From the NCBI RefSeq assembly GCF_003597395.2, contig NC_133771.1, positions 49,638,962 to 49,702,961 of the forward strand: a DNA stretch of 64,000 nt. The letters run 5' to 3'. The position numbers were made by a program, and so were the translations under genes. The notes beneath the pieces are model-generated. The model had not been told where the DNA came from and made no database searches. It worked only from the letters and a program-made list of their open reading frames with translations. Origin of the DNA: Chelonoidis abingdonii. Lineage: Eukaryota > Chordata > Testudines > Testudinidae. Shown here piece after piece: positions 11,695-23,537 of this stretch; the first letter of the stretch is position 1; each line of letters opens with the position of its first letter.

Positions 11695-12490
11695 ACAAAC
11701 ACAAACCCATACAGGATATCATTAAACAGTTACAACCCAGACTCAGTGGGGACTATATCCTGAAAGACATCTTTCTCAACTCCCTCTTTTGCAACCTTGC
11801 CAAGCTCATCAGAAGCAAACTTCCAACGCATCAGCTCAAAGCAGCACCAGACCCTGTCAGAACAGATGTAAAACCTGCAGACATTATCTCCAATGATCAA
11901 TATCCTGCACAACACACCTTTTAAGATCCATGGGTCCTATACAAGCCTATCACAACATGTGGTGTACCTCATCCAGTGCACTAAATGCCCCAGTAACAAC
12001 TATGTGGGTGAAACCAGACAATCTCCTGAATAAACTCACCCAGAAAAATGAGAGAAGATAAAAATACCATATTACACCTGGGCAAATACTTTTCATAAAA
12101 TGATCACTCCATAACTGACTTCTCAGTCTTCACCCTCAAAGGAAACTACACAATACCTTCAAAAGCTGAGCCTAGGGGCTAGAATTCATAACTTTGCTAG
12201 ACACTAAAAATCATAGACTCAGTAAAGACACTGGATTTATGGGTTTTTACAACAATCTGTAATCCACTAATTCTCCTTTGTCCTAGGACTGCAGAGATGT
12301 TAACTGCCTACTTCACCTTGAATGGTCTCATGCAACATGTGTTAACTTCTTATGTTTAATGATCTGTTCCACCTTGTAGTTAGCAGTAACTCTCAGTACC
12401 TTTTGCAGAGTCTAAGCTCAAAAACGGAAGCTGAACCAATAAAAAATATTACCTCAATCACCTTGTCTCCCAGACAAACTGATAGTCTGA
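11695..12490 (+). mobile_element. Penelope-like element 3' part, decayed, with GIY-YIG remnant
   Basis: Plus-strand frames give LIRSKLPTHQLKAAPD near 11805, then HVVYLIQCTKCPSNNYVGET at 11957-12016. The latter is the GIY-YIG endonuclease signature (YLIQC...YVGET) of vertebrate Penelope-like elements. Next come the LHLGKYFS-like block and a characteristic 3' non-coding tail from 12190, with TTCATAACTTTGCTAGACAC at 12188-12207 and a final ACCTCAATCACCTTGTCTCC. Frameshifts and stops interrupt it. The reverse transcriptase half is absent. Confidence 0.8.
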
Positions 12491-12549
12491 ACTACCAGTG
12501 TCCTGATAGGAAAACTGTCTAGTCATTGCACGTAGATCAGTAAAGTACT

Positions 12550-13075
12550 GTGTATTGGAGTATTGTGTCCAGTTCTGGGCACCGCATTTCAAGAAAGATG
12601 TGAAGAAATTGGAGAGGTTCCAGAGAAGAGCAACAAGAATGATTAAAGGTCTTGAGAACCTGACCTATGAAGGAAGGCTGAAAGAATTGGGTTTATTTAG
12701 TTTGGAAAAGAGAAGACTGAGAGGGGACATGATAGCAGTTTTCAGGTATCTAAAAGGGTGTCATCAGGAGGAGGGAGAAAACTTGTTCACCTTAGCCTCT
12801 AATGATAGAACAAGAAGCAATGGGCTTAAACTGCAGCAAGGGAGATTTAGGTTGGACATTAGGAAAAAGTTCCTAACTGTCAGGGTAGTTAAACACTGGA
12901 ATAAATTGCCTAGGGAGGTTGTGGAATCTCCATCTCTGGAGATATTTAAGAGTAGGTTAGATAAATGTCTATCAGGGATGGTCTAGACAGTATTTGGTCC
13001 TGCCATGAGGGCAGGGGACTGGACTCGATGACCTCTCGAGGTCCCTTCCAGTCCTAGACTCTATGAATCTATGAA
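12550..13075 (+). mobile_element. Young CR1 LINE 3' fragment
   Basis: The copy starts inside the CR1 C-terminal coding block ([14 protein letters not shown]). It stays open from 12555 to the stop at 12986, ending [11 protein letters not shown], and then has the complete CR1 3' UTR and terminal CTATGAATCTATGAA. It is nearly identical to the copy at 8637-10070 over the shared part. It is 5'-truncated and has no reverse transcriptase. Confidence 0.93.
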
Positions 13076-13570
13076 AGCTGATTACCTAATTCATTGCAAA
13101 GATGCAAAAAGCATATAAAAACCTTGAATATATTTCAAAAGGATTTAAAAATACTAAAGACAATATTGTTGTATTACAGTATAAAATAATAATAATGCCT
13201 GGAGTATTGTGTTCAATTTGGTTACCTCATCTCAAGAATTAGGTAACATTGAGATTAAAAAGGTGCACAGAAGTGTAAGTAAAATGATTATCAGCTTCAT
13301 GATGCAAGAGGATTTACATATGTGAAGAGACTGCAAAAGCTGCAATAATTAAATCTTTAGTGGAGAAGAACTAAAAGGCTCCTCAGTCAAACATACAAAA
13401 TAATGAAGCTGAAGAAACCATAAATCAGACTATTTTTCTTACTTTGTGCCATAATAAAATAGTAAACTGCAAACAAAATATACTTCTTCACACAGCTTGT
13501 AATCAACCTGTGCTACTTATTGCCAGGATGGGGAGATCATTGAGATAAAGACTGTAACAGGAGTTTTTTA

Positions 13571-14428
13571 ATGAATAAGTAATCTTACCAATATTAACAT
13601 GTTCAGTTACTAAGGTAATACAAGGAAAATCACGTCTTTGAGGCTTAAGATGATGGCTTCTATACCTCAGCAGGCTATATTTCTACAGAGCATCGTACAA
13701 TCAGCCAAGTTCTGTGGGGACGCTTGTTGTCATCTGCTGTGTCAGGTACAAGCAATTCAAGATATCAGGCGATACAGACCAACTGTCTGATTCTTTATGA
13801 CAATCCCTATGTTCTTATATATGAGTTACAACACTAAAGATGTGACTGAGAGAACTGTGATCTTTTCAAAAAGAAGGAAAAGTGAGAACAAGTTCCCTGC
13901 CTGAAGTTTCTGCATCGTGAACACTTTGCTCTGTTGCAGCTTTCATTGAATTGAATTAAACTCTGCAGCGATTGACTCTTCAGAATGTGACTTTATTCAT
14001 TATTGCAGAAACACATGAGCAACTTGATTGGAGCCTCAAGGCCAGGCCAAATTTCCATATGCATACACTTAAAAAAAAAAAGTCACTATATTGGCTTTAA
14101 CTCATTCTGTATTGTTTGAAGGGTGGAAACTGCTTGTTGAGTTTACTACTAGAAAAATATAATCAGATCACATATAGGGCAATATATGGGTCAAACAGTG
14201 AGGACCCTCTGCTATCCTTCATAATATCATCCAGACAGATGTGATAATAAGCCCTTGTAACCTTGATTTGGACACCTTCAATTTGCACATTATGACAGTG
14301 TTTCATTGCATGATCCCATACTATTTTTTCTACAGGACCCCTGCCTCACTCAAAGTACAGATGAACAGGGCTCTGGGGATGAAACCAGGCTGTGATCTAA
14401 ATAAGGCTGTTGTCTGTAAGACAACATT
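13571..14428. other. No recognised feature
   Basis: AT-rich unique sequence between the old CR1 and the small hAT element. No coding frame of note. Confidence 0.5.
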
Positions 14429-14436
14429 AGCTAGAG

Positions 14437-14657
14437 CAGGAGTTCTCAAACTGGGGGTCGAGACCCCTCAGGGGGTTGTGAGGTTATTACATGGGGGGTC
14501 TTGAGCTGTCAGCCTCCACCCCAAACCCCGGTTTGCCTCCAGCATTTAAAATAGTGTTAAATATATTTTAAAGTGTTTTTAATTTATAGGGGGGGGGTCA
14601 CACTCAGAGGCTTGCTATGTGAAAGGGGTCACCAGAACAAAAGTTTGAGAACCACTA
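14437..14657. mobile_element. Short non-autonomous hAT element
   Basis: The inverted ends read CAGGAGTTCTCAAACT at left and, as complement of the right end, AGTGGTTCTCAAACTTTTG. They are flanked by the 8-bp duplication AGCTAGAG (14429-14436) and AACTAGAG (14658-14665), one mismatch apart. It has no coding capacity. The ends resemble those of the element at 23538-24233. Confidence 0.85.
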
Positions 14658-14665
14658 AACTAGAG

Positions 14666-15089
14666 AAATTGGAAGACTTGTAGGAGTGAGGCAGGAAATA
14701 CTTACAGGAAGACAGTTTTAATGGTTGTAATGGAATGTATTTACAGTGTATTTACTAGTAATTACTACTAATCATCTGGTATGTGAGGAGTGACTGATGA
14801 CAATGAGCAAAATAACACCACCACCTTTCTCTTACTGCAATTGTGGGTGGCAATTTTGCAACAGAAAAGCTCCAAAAACAGACTCCAACAAGAAACTGGT
14901 GACCTGGAATTGATATGCAAACTAGATACAATCAACTTAGGCTTCAACAGGGATTGGGAATGGCTGAGCCATTACAAACATTGAATCTATCTCCTCTTGT
15001 AAGTATTCTCACACTTCTTATCAAACTGTCTGTACTGGGCTATCTTGATTATCACTTCAAAAGTTTTTTTCTCTTACTTAATTGGCCTC
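14666..15089. other. No recognised feature
   Basis: Unique sequence between two small transposons. The open frames 14790-14984 and 14915-15109 overlap each other in different frames and lack any family resemblance. Confidence 0.45.
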
Positions 15090-15092
15090 TCA

Positions 15093-15399
15093 GGGTATGG
15101 CTACATTAGACATTTCAAAGCGCTGCCCCAGCAGCGCTGCAGGAGCGCTGCCGCGGCAGCGCTTTGAAGTGCGAGTGTAGTCAGAGCCGCAGCGCTGGGA
15201 GAGCTCTCTCCCAGCGCTGCTTGTAAACCACATCCCTTATGGGTGTAGCGTGCAGCGCTGGGAGCCGCGTTCCCAGCGCTGCCGCCCTGATTACACTGAC
15301 ACTTTACAGCGCTGCATCTTGCAGCGCTATGGGGGGTGTTTTTTCACACCTCTGAGCGCGAAAGTTGCAGCGCTGTAAAGTGCCAGTGTAGCCAAGCCC
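15093..15399. mobile_element. Harbinger-type MITE packed with AGCGCT palindromes
   Basis: The 307-bp element has ends GGGTATGGCTACATT and, as complement, GGGCTTGGCTACACTGG. The 3-bp duplication TCA flanks it at 15090-15092 and 15400-15402. The right end is nearly the same as the left end of the Harbinger at 4222. At least ten AGCGCT hexamers occur, many within GCAGCGCTGC-like palindromes. It is much more GC-rich than the flanking intron and has no gene. It is probably mobilised by a Harbinger transposase of the same family. Confidence 0.85.
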
Positions 15400-15469
15400 T
15401 CAGAGTTGGTAAGACCTTTTCATGCTCTCTGTATGTGTATATACGTATCTCAATGTATGTTCCATTCTA

Positions 15470-15597
15470 TGCATCTGAAGAAGTGGGGTGTAGCCCACGA
15501 AAGCTTATGCGCATATAAATTTGTTAGTCTCTAAGGTGCCACAAGTACTCCTGTTCTTTTTGCGGATACAGACTAACAAGGCTGATACTCTGAAACC
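15470..15597 (+). mobile_element. Penelope-like element 3' tail
   Basis: The segment contains GCATCTGAAGAAGTGGGGTG, CACGAAAGCTTATG, AATTTGTTAGTCTCTAAGG and GATACAGACTAACAAGGCTG, a very common tail of turtle Penelope-like elements. The same layout occurs in reverse at 49638-49760. It is an extreme 5' truncation. Confidence 0.75.
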
Positions 15598-15629
15598 TTT
15601 CTCTTACTGCAATCTCCTACCTCATTAAT

Positions 15630-15725
15630 CAGGGTTAAGGCACTTGAGTGCCATACTGGAGAACTGAATTCTATCTCTGCTTCTGTGTGATGCCTGGCAA
15701 CTCACTGAAAGTGTTCAGTTAATCA
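15630..15725 (+). mobile_element. Probable MIR-like tRNA-derived SINE relic
   Basis: The order GTTAAGGCACTTGAGTGC, GAATTCTATCTCTGCTTC, TGTGTGATGCCTGGCAACTCA resembles the A-box to core portion of MIR-type SINEs (gttaaggcact ... ggttcaattcct ... tgtgtgacctt). It is highly diverged, so this is a moderate call. Confidence 0.45.
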
Positions 15726-18700
15726 CTAGTTGTGAATTCCTCATTTTCTGGGTGCCCACTGGGGCCAGGAGACAGTTTCACAGAAGTGTTGAGCATTCAC
15801 AACAATAACTGAAGACATCTGGAGCTGTGATTTGAACATATTCTGAAAAATCAGGCCCTAACTGTCTCAAGTTGGGGACCCAAAATTAGTGGATGCTTTC
15901 TGGCCTTAATTTCTCCATGCCTCTATTCCCATATACTATGTTGAAAACCACCACGATACCCCAGGAGGTTAATAATTTGTATTCGGTGCACAGTTTGAAT
16001 GGTGTGCAGTAAATAAAGCATGTGGCCACACACTGAATGAGGATAAAAAGTAATATTTAATAATTACTCATTCACTGAGAGAGGCAGGGGCTCTGTAGAA
16101 CAAAACAGTATGTGTTCAAGGATTGAAATTTGTATCATAATCCAAACTCACAAGGGGTCCAAATTAAAACTGCACAGGCATCCTTAAATCTGGTATTTTC
16201 TAGCTTTTAAGTACTTGACTTTACAACCTTAACATTCTTCTAACATAGTTTTTTTGTTTGTGTTTAATATAATTCTTTATATAGTTCCAGAAATTTTTAC
16301 TTAATAGACAAACCAGATTTTTATACAAGTAGATAAGAGTAGAGGTGGCACAATTTCACTTAAGTCTGTAGAGCTACTCCAGCTTTACACCCAGATATCT
16401 GAGATCAGAATTTGATCTAAGGAACTTGAACTACTAAATTTACTGGATTGTGGCTGGCCCTTCTGTGGAGGCACAAGGGACAGGGAAGACGTTAAATGCT
16501 TCTCCTGCTGCTTGATTCACTGTCCGGAATTCCAAAAGATCTGTGGTTTCTGCTCCCCCTTCCACCCCACTCTTGTGTGTTCTATGAGGGGCAGGAAAAC
16601 GCAGGGTGAGGATAGGAATGTGGGTCTTCCCCTTTCCCTACCAACCACCAGTGCAGAGGGAGAATATGTTACTCCATCTCCAACAGATGGGAAGTTGGTT
16701 CCTTATTCCCAGATCCTTACTCGTGATACCAGTTCCCAAGAGTGGCTCAGTGAGTGTGCCAATGTACACTAACTGAAAGCTCCCAAGAGGAATCCTGGCT
16801 GAGTTTGCCCCTTCTGATGCACCTGAGGAAGCCAGTGCAAAATCTACCCCAAATATAACTTGAAAGTAATGATGTCAAACCTGCATGGAAGGGGGAGTGA
16901 AGGACAAGAGTAACAGTAATAAGCTGTCACGCTGTATCTTAAATACACATTATCAAGGTTCAGAGTCTTGCTTTTCAGGGTTCTTTGTGTTTTTTATTAT
17001 ATTATTGTTGTTATTCTCCCACATTTTATTTATATGATTTCTAAGAAGAGAAGACTAGAATTTGCAGGACTCATGAATAAGTTTTGAGGAGGAAAGTGAA
17101 GGATGGAGGCATGGCAGAGGAGGCAGCCTGGGAGAAGCATGCATTGGTGGAGATAAGCAAAAACGTCACTGTCCTTAAAATATGCGAAGATCCATTGACA
17201 TTGTAAAGTTAGATGCCTAAATCTTCAAAAGGCTCTTTATAATATTGTACACTGAAGTTATTGCCTAAAGCCAGAGGAGCCTCAGCAGTACATTTCTAAT
17301 ACTCAATCCCCCAAATTCAGAAAGCTTTCATGGTAAATATAAGGAATCTCTCATTTTCTCATGCTATTTAATTTAATCCATACATTTGATATCAGATTCC
17401 AAGTCAATGTGGACATAAATTTACTCCTCACTAAAAATACTGCATTCCTTAAATTCCCTTGGGTATTACTTGGTTACCAAAGTCTAACAAATGTTTCAAT
17501 TTGATACTCAATGTCAGGACATATAAACAATGCATTGTTTTAGGCACACTAATGTAATCCTTACAACTTAAAAGAACTCATGCTATGTACAGCAAGAATC
17601 AATCATTCAGCACATGATTGCAAACCCACTCTGAATCAAAACGTCATACCTCTGGCTTGCTTTACAGCTACAACAGTTTATATCTTTCAATTTAATATAA
17701 GCCTTGAAGCACAGAAATGCATATTACTATAGAAGTAAAAATTACAAAACAATATAAATATATAAGGATTACATGAAGAAACCTGATATGCAGTAAAAGT
17801 GAACTCTTTTTCAGTAGTGGAATTCTTAACAAAAAACAGTATTGAAAATGCTTATGGGTTGAGATCTTCAAAGATGGCTAGGCAATTTGGCCACGGGTTG
17901 AAATTAATTACAGTTGTATAGCTAGTCTGATTTGAAAATCTCAAACATGGATTTTTGTATATTAAAGGTTAACTATTAAAAAAATGGAACTAAAGAACAC
18001 TGTGCCAAAACGTTATTATGATGAGAACAATTATTATTTTATCAGATAATTTTATCAAGGAACCTAATTTATTTTGACCATCTTCCAATAAAATTAGTTT
18101 TCCCCATTCCTCCCTCCCTTCTACACACAGCCAAATACTACCCTCTCCCTAGCATAAATATGTCAGTGAAACTACATCTAAACAAAAATGTTTCTCCACA
18201 GTTAATTATTTTGCTGAAAATTGCAGCAAGCGGGTAGAATTCATAAATCCATGTAATGAGAAAAGTGTTTGCTCCAAAATACCAAATAGAACTCTGATGC
18301 CCTTTTTCCTTACGAAACCCACCATCCTTCTGGAGATGCTCTTCAATGTTCCTCCAAAGGAAATTTAAGATTAAACTCTCCAATAAACTTAGCCTTAAAT
18401 GCAGAATTAATCAGCAAAGCAGAACATAATATGTCTTCAGGAATCAAGTTCTAATCCGAACTATGTATAGTCTCTGGAGATTTTTCAAGGCACAAATGGT
18501 AGTTAAGAGCCTGACTCCTGCTGAAAGTAAATGAAAGACAGACCCCCAACTGCTATTTGTGCATTTGAAAATATCCACCTCCGTTACTAGAGTTATCTTG
18601 ATAAAAACACTCTACCCCTGTAAGTAATGGGTGACTCTACTGCAGAGGCTTCTAAAATGAATGCTTTAGGCACACATCATTTTCAGTATATATGTGAATT

Positions 18701-19813
18701 GCCAATCTCTAGGTTAAAAAATGTCAGGGCCCCAGTCCTGCAATCCTTACTCCCACTGAAATCAATGGGAGTTTTGACTGACTACAGACTGCAGGATCAA
18801 GACTGTCATTTGCTTCACTAAAGTTGTTGTAGTAGCACTTTGTGGGTTGTATTATTATTTCAAAATGTCTGTCCAAAATATCACAGACACTTGTCAATGT
18901 TTAGCTGCTTCTACTCTGCTGAAGAGATCTGATCACATGAGGAACATTTAGACTGTAACCAGATCAGCCAGAGCAAAAGATCACAAATGGGATGAAAGAA
19001 TACCCATTTCACTTCCACAGCTTTTATGCCTTTTTCTATCCTACTAAATGTTCAAATGGCATTTGTTTGCAGAGACGGTTCAAACACATGTACAAAGGAG
19101 TCTGGCTTTTACCCATTTTGTGAACCATAACATACACACTTCTGCTAATCCTAATACAGAGGACATCTACTAATTTTAGACCCAAGTGGTATAAAGTGTC
19201 AGCTGGCAGATAACTGGCTACCTGAATCTGAGTTTAGAGCAATGAAGTTTTCTGCATATGGTATTTTGCACTCATGTAATATAGTTACTTCTGCATATAA
19301 ATTCTGAAATGACACTTACAATATACTGACATTTCAAGTTCAACAAGGTTTTGAAATGCCGTATTTTTTATATATATGTGACCCATCAGAAGCCAACACC
19401 TGCTCATCTTATTCCCACAGTTTCATTTATATCGATGGAACTACTTGTGTGACTGCAGTGAGCAGAATATAACCCTTAACATATTTTTCTTTAAATAACT
19501 TATTTCTAATTATTATCAGTAAAACTGTATTTGTACTTAACATGCACAGGATTTTAAAAATTGCTACATTACTTAACAGATAAAATGACTTGTGCACAAA
19601 TGCTATTATTGTTAAATAATATTATGAGAAATGTATAGTTATTAATATACTTTCAGTTCAGTTACAGTCATATTCCAATGTCCTAAGGACAAGTAATTTC
19701 AAAGAGAGCTTTCATGAATAAGGACTTGAGTAATAACTTGGACCCCAATCCTACAAACTGATCTGCATGGGTGGATTTCTGAAGTCCCTGGGTCATTACA
19801 GATACAATAGTCT
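15726..19813. other. Long AT-rich intronic stretch, little recognisable
   Basis: No exon, RNA gene or clear transposon is visible. The open frames 16512-16772 (plus), 18138-18383 (minus) and 18627-18821 (plus) are isolated and lack family motifs. At 18733-18777 is the motif CTCCCACTGAAATCAATGGGAG with self-complementary halves, a short sequence also seen in weaker form near 25940 and 26570. Confidence 0.5.
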
Positions 19814-19821
19814 GCCTACAC

Positions 19822-20130
19822 CAGGGGTAGGCAACCTATGGCACGGGTGCCGAAGGCGGCATGCAGCTGATTTTCAGTGGCACTCACACTGCCTGGGTCC
19901 TGGCCACCAGTCTGGGGAACTCTGCATTTTAATTTAATTTTAAATGAAGCTTCTTAAACATTTTGAAACCTTATTTACTTTACATATAACAATTGTTTAG
20001 TTATATATTATTGACTTATAGAAAGAGACTTTCTAAAAAGGTTAAAATGTATTACTAGCATGCGAAACCATAAATTAGAGTGAATAAATGAAGACTCAGC
20101 ACACCACTTCTGAAAGGCTGCCGATCCCTA
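19822..20130. mobile_element. Short non-autonomous hAT element, family A
   Basis: The ends are CAGGGGTAGGCAACCTATGG and, as complement of the right end, TAGGGATCGGCAGCC. They are flanked by the exact 8-bp duplication GCCTACAC at 19814-19821 and 20131-20138. The inner AT-rich half, starting GCATTTTAATTTAATTTTAA, is shared with the element at 22318-23168. No coding sequence. Confidence 0.92.
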
Positions 20131-20138
20131 GCCTACAC

Positions 20139-20879
20139 ACATCCACTTGCAGGATCTGGCTCTTCATATGGACTTCAAGATTTTACCTGAGAACTGTAAT
20201 GTCTTTGTAAGCATTATTTCACCTGTCTGAAAGCTTGGTTGACTACAAGCATTCAGTAGATGAATATTTTCACCCACTACAGAAAAATCAAAGCTTTGTT
20301 AAATTACAAGCCTCTATTGATTCTTTTCAAGAAACATTTCAGGCATGCAGTAATAAGGCTGCATTCATATCTGACATTTACAAAAAGATTATTCTTTATG
20401 GCCTCAATTCAACAGAGTAGTTAAACTTAATTTTAAACATTCTTATTCACCAAAGTACTTAAGCATGGGCATAACTTTAAGCACAATGAGAATCAATGAG
20501 ACTTAAGCTCATACTTAAATTTAAGCATATGTTTTAACCAATGTAAATGGAAAGAAAATAATCCTAATCAACGTCTGTATGAAAAGGAAATAAATGTTAT
20601 CATTAAGGATCTGTGAATGTTATATAGGTACCAGCCAAAATTGTCACCCAGAATGTGCACTGAGCCCAAACCACGCCTTTTAAGAGAAATTATTAAAATT
20701 TTTCATATGCTGTTCCATCTCCTCTTTTTGGCCATAAGTACATGACAGGCTGAAATATTTTTAGTATTTTTGACCCAGTTGGAATTGGGAATTACCAGAA
20801 AACCCATGAGAGACTTTTATTAGTTCTCCAAATAAAGGGCCAAACTCTGATTACTTTTCTCTTACATATAGACCCACAG
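20139..20879. other. Unassigned; contains a worn dispersed repeat
   Basis: At about 20400-20540 there is a phrase rich in TTAAGCAT and ACTTAAGC motifs around AATCAATGAGACTTAAGC. I recall this as a dispersed amniote repeat with internal symmetry. No gene is seen, and the frame 20235-20420 has no family resemblance. Confidence 0.35.
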
Positions 20880-21765
20880 AAGTATTGGCGCCTTCTGGCA
20901 TAGTTGACGTATGAGAGTTAGTTTGTTTCAGCACATCTTCTTGTACAAACATAAACCAATGAGGGATCCGCAGATGCATCTCGCATATCAGGCAGACGTG
21001 GCCACATGTTTGTGCCATAGTCTGCTTTCTTTGCTCACGTTTCTCTCTGGCTTTTTCTGTTCTGTTTTAACCACAGAACAACAGGTCTGCGGCCACCTTG
21101 ACCTGTCAGCAGCAGCAGCTTCCCATGTGCTTGGGCTGATGTGGACAGCTTTTAGGTGAGCTTTGAGAGTGTCCTTGTATCATTTTCATTGGCCTTCCAC
21201 CATATGTGCTTCCATTTTCAACGGGGAAGTTGCGTATCATCTATCCATACAAGGTGACCAGACCAATGAAATTGAGCCTGTATCATTATGCATTTAACAC
21301 TAGTCATGCAGTACTGGTCCAGGACTCCAGTGTTTGGCTTCCTATCCAACCACTTGATGTTACAGATGAGACACAGACAATGGACGTGAAAATCTTCTAC
21401 TTGCTTCAAGTGCCGTTTTTACAGACGTAGAGAAGAGTCCTTAACAGGACTGCATGGTAGGCATTAATCTTAGTGTGAAGTTGAATGCCTCTCAAACTCT
21501 ACAGGTGGTGACAAAATTGACTACAGGCAGAACTAGCTTTAGAAATGCACTGAGTGATTTCAGCATCGATCATGCCATTATTGAAGTGCTGTCAAGATAG
21601 CAAAATTTTTCTGTCACATTCAGCAATGTGTCATCAATTGCAATTTGGGGGGCAGAATACATTTTTCCTGGAGCCAGCCACTAAAATACTTCAGTTTTCT
21701 TGAGGTTGATAAAATCCGAATCACTTTGCTGATCTAGAAAAGCAGCTGATTAAATGCTAGATGTC
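20880..21765 (-). mobile_element. Decayed non-LTR retrotransposon 3' half
   Basis: Minus-strand frames, broken by many stops, follow the C-terminal part of a LINE ORF2. They read LLNVTEKFCYLDST near 21640, then a block ending LVWSPCMDR near 21250, then KYKDTLKAHLKAVHISPSTW near 21140-21180, and finally a Cys-containing region (ARCICGSLIGL near 20960) like the terminal zinc-binding motif of some LINEs. The clade is not certain. It differs from CR1 and from the LINE at 58160-61195. The limits are approximate. Confidence 0.6.
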
Positions 21766-22317
21766 TTTGACGGTGTAGGATGGTCTACTAAACTCTGCCA
21801 TCCCCTCCTCCTCCATGAGCCCCCCTTCTCTAAACAGAGGCTGCAGTTTAAAATGGGAATAATTCATTTGCTCCACAGCCATTCATAAGGGCTTTAAAGG
21901 AAGCAGTAATCAAATGCTGAAGGCATTGAGAACTTATTTACATGACACCACCCCCACCCTTCAAATTCCAGACCAAGAGCAACAGGACTATTTTTCTATG
22001 GGTGGCCTTCTCAAGCTGAATTTTCTGTAACATAGAGCAGCTTCCTTTCCAGTCAAGATCCATAGCATTCTGAAGTCTGCATGGCCCAGGAAGCTGTGTA
22101 CATTTATTTAAATAACAGATATCTTTATAAGACTGTTCCTTTATAATTATGATGTATTTATAAATGTTTAACTCTAAGAATTTTCTTTTATTTTCAGAAC
22201 AGACACACACATTAGCTGTTAGATGACACAACCTCAACAGTGATATGAGGGAGGAAACTTTTCTACATAGTTGTAAAAACTAAACTAAATTCATATTTAT
22301 GAAACTATTATTTATAA

Positions 22318-23168
22318 CAGGGGTTGGCAACTTATGGCAAGCTGATTTTGAGTGGCACGCTGCTGCCTGCCGCAGTCCCAGCCCCCAACCCCACTCAGCC
22401 CCCCCACCCACCGCTCTCCTCTGCAGGGGCAGGATGCAGAAGTTTGGTCCTGTGGCAGCCAAGCTTCCCCTCTCCCCTGCTTCTTCCCCCAGCATGTTGC
22501 TTTCCTGCCCCTCCTCCTCACCTTCCCTGCACTGATCAGCTGATGGCCCTTGCGAGGGAGAGGGGGAAGAGTGGCAGCGTGCTCGCTGCTCTGTAGAAGA
22601 GGCAGAGAAGAGGTAGAGACAGGGCCTTGGGGAAGGGGGTGGAACAGGGCATATCCCTTCCAGCCCCCTGCCATGAGCCGCTCAGGGCAGGGGGCTGGGA
22701 GCACCCCCACGAGCTGAGCACCCCAGCCCTCTGCCCTGATCCCTGAACCCCCCCCGCACACACCCAGCCTTCTGCCCTGAACCTCCCCCCACACACACAC
22801 CCAGCCCTCTGCCCTGAACACTTCGTCCCCAGGTCTGGGGTCCCGGCTGCCAGCCCCTTGCCAGCTGGCATCTCAGCCGCAGGCCCCGCTCAGCCTGCTG
22901 CCAGCCCGGGTGAACAGAACCCCAGGCTGGCAGCGAGCTCAGCAGGCTGGCAGTGCAAAATTAGCATTTTAATTTAATTTTAAATGAAGCTTCTTAAACA
23001 TTTTGAAAACCTTGTTTAGTTTACATACAACAATAGTTTAGTTATATAATATAGATTTATAGAGAGAAACCTAAAAACGTTAAAATGTATTACTGGCACG
23101 CAAAACCTTAAATTAGAGTGAATAAATGAAGACTTGGCACACCACTTCTGAAAGGCTGCCGACCCCTG
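22318..23168. mobile_element. Non-autonomous hAT element, family A, longer copy
   Basis: The ends are CAGGGGTTGGCAACTTATGG and, as complement, CAGGGGTCGGCAGCC. The exact 8-bp duplication ATTTATAA is at 22310-22317 and 23169-23176. The AT-rich right half matches the element at 19822-20130. The GC-rich left half (22350-22960), with stretches of CCCTGAAC and CACACACC repeats, is extra and explains the long spurious frames on both strands there. Confidence 0.92.
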
Positions 23169-23348
23169 ATTTATAATTAACATACAGGGAAAGAGAGGGA
23201 GCAGAAAAGATAATCAAATATAAGGGATTACAAATGTAGGGCCTGATTCCCTGTTGCATTACTACAATTTTACGCCAAAGTAACTCTTATCAAAAGTTAT
23301 GCATTTAAAGACATAGACCCATTTTAAATGACTTTTGTTAGATGAAAC

Positions 23349-23460
23349 CAGGGCTTTGGAGCAGAGCCTAGAGCTGGAGTGCGGAGAAGCTCCAGAGCAG
23401 TGGAGCTGCAGATTTTTGCCTGGAGCTGGAGCAGAGCCGGAGCACTGCTCCAAAGCCCTG
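23349..23460. mobile_element. 112-bp hAT-type MITE
   Basis: The ends CAGGGCTTTGGAGC and GCTCCAAAGCCCTG are a perfect 14-bp inverted repeat. The 8-bp duplication is GATGAAAC (23341-23348) and GATGGAAC (23461-23468), one mismatch. The interior repeats GGAGC and CTGGAGC many times. Confidence 0.9.
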
Positions 23461-23537
23461 GATGGAACAATCTATCCCAGTAATTCACAGTGATAGTGTC
23501 CGGTAAATTAAAATTATATATATAGGATGTATAGATT

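Larger units (their letters stand above)
11226..13570 (+). mobile_element. Ancient CR1-like LINE, split by later insertions
   Basis: Two worn pieces remain in the same orientation. At 11290-11680, frames read like a reverse transcriptase (YLDF followed by SFDKVLHKTL, then INDVKEVNN, then DWAARQQMKFNLNAN). At 13195-13560 the equivalent of the CR1 C-terminus remains (EYCVQFGYL at the start). Between them lie a PLE fragment and a young CR1 tail. Many stops and shifts show age. The exact ends are uncertain. Confidence 0.6.

Noticed and set aside
11730..11915. Minus-strand frame of 61 codons
   Set aside because: The plus strand here reads as Penelope-like sequence; the minus frame is a shadow.
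22312..22871. Several long open frames on both strands rich in Pro, Gly and Ser
   Set aside because: They lie within the GC-rich interior of a hAT element with clear ends and target duplication. Open frames on both strands at once reflect lack of AT-rich stops.
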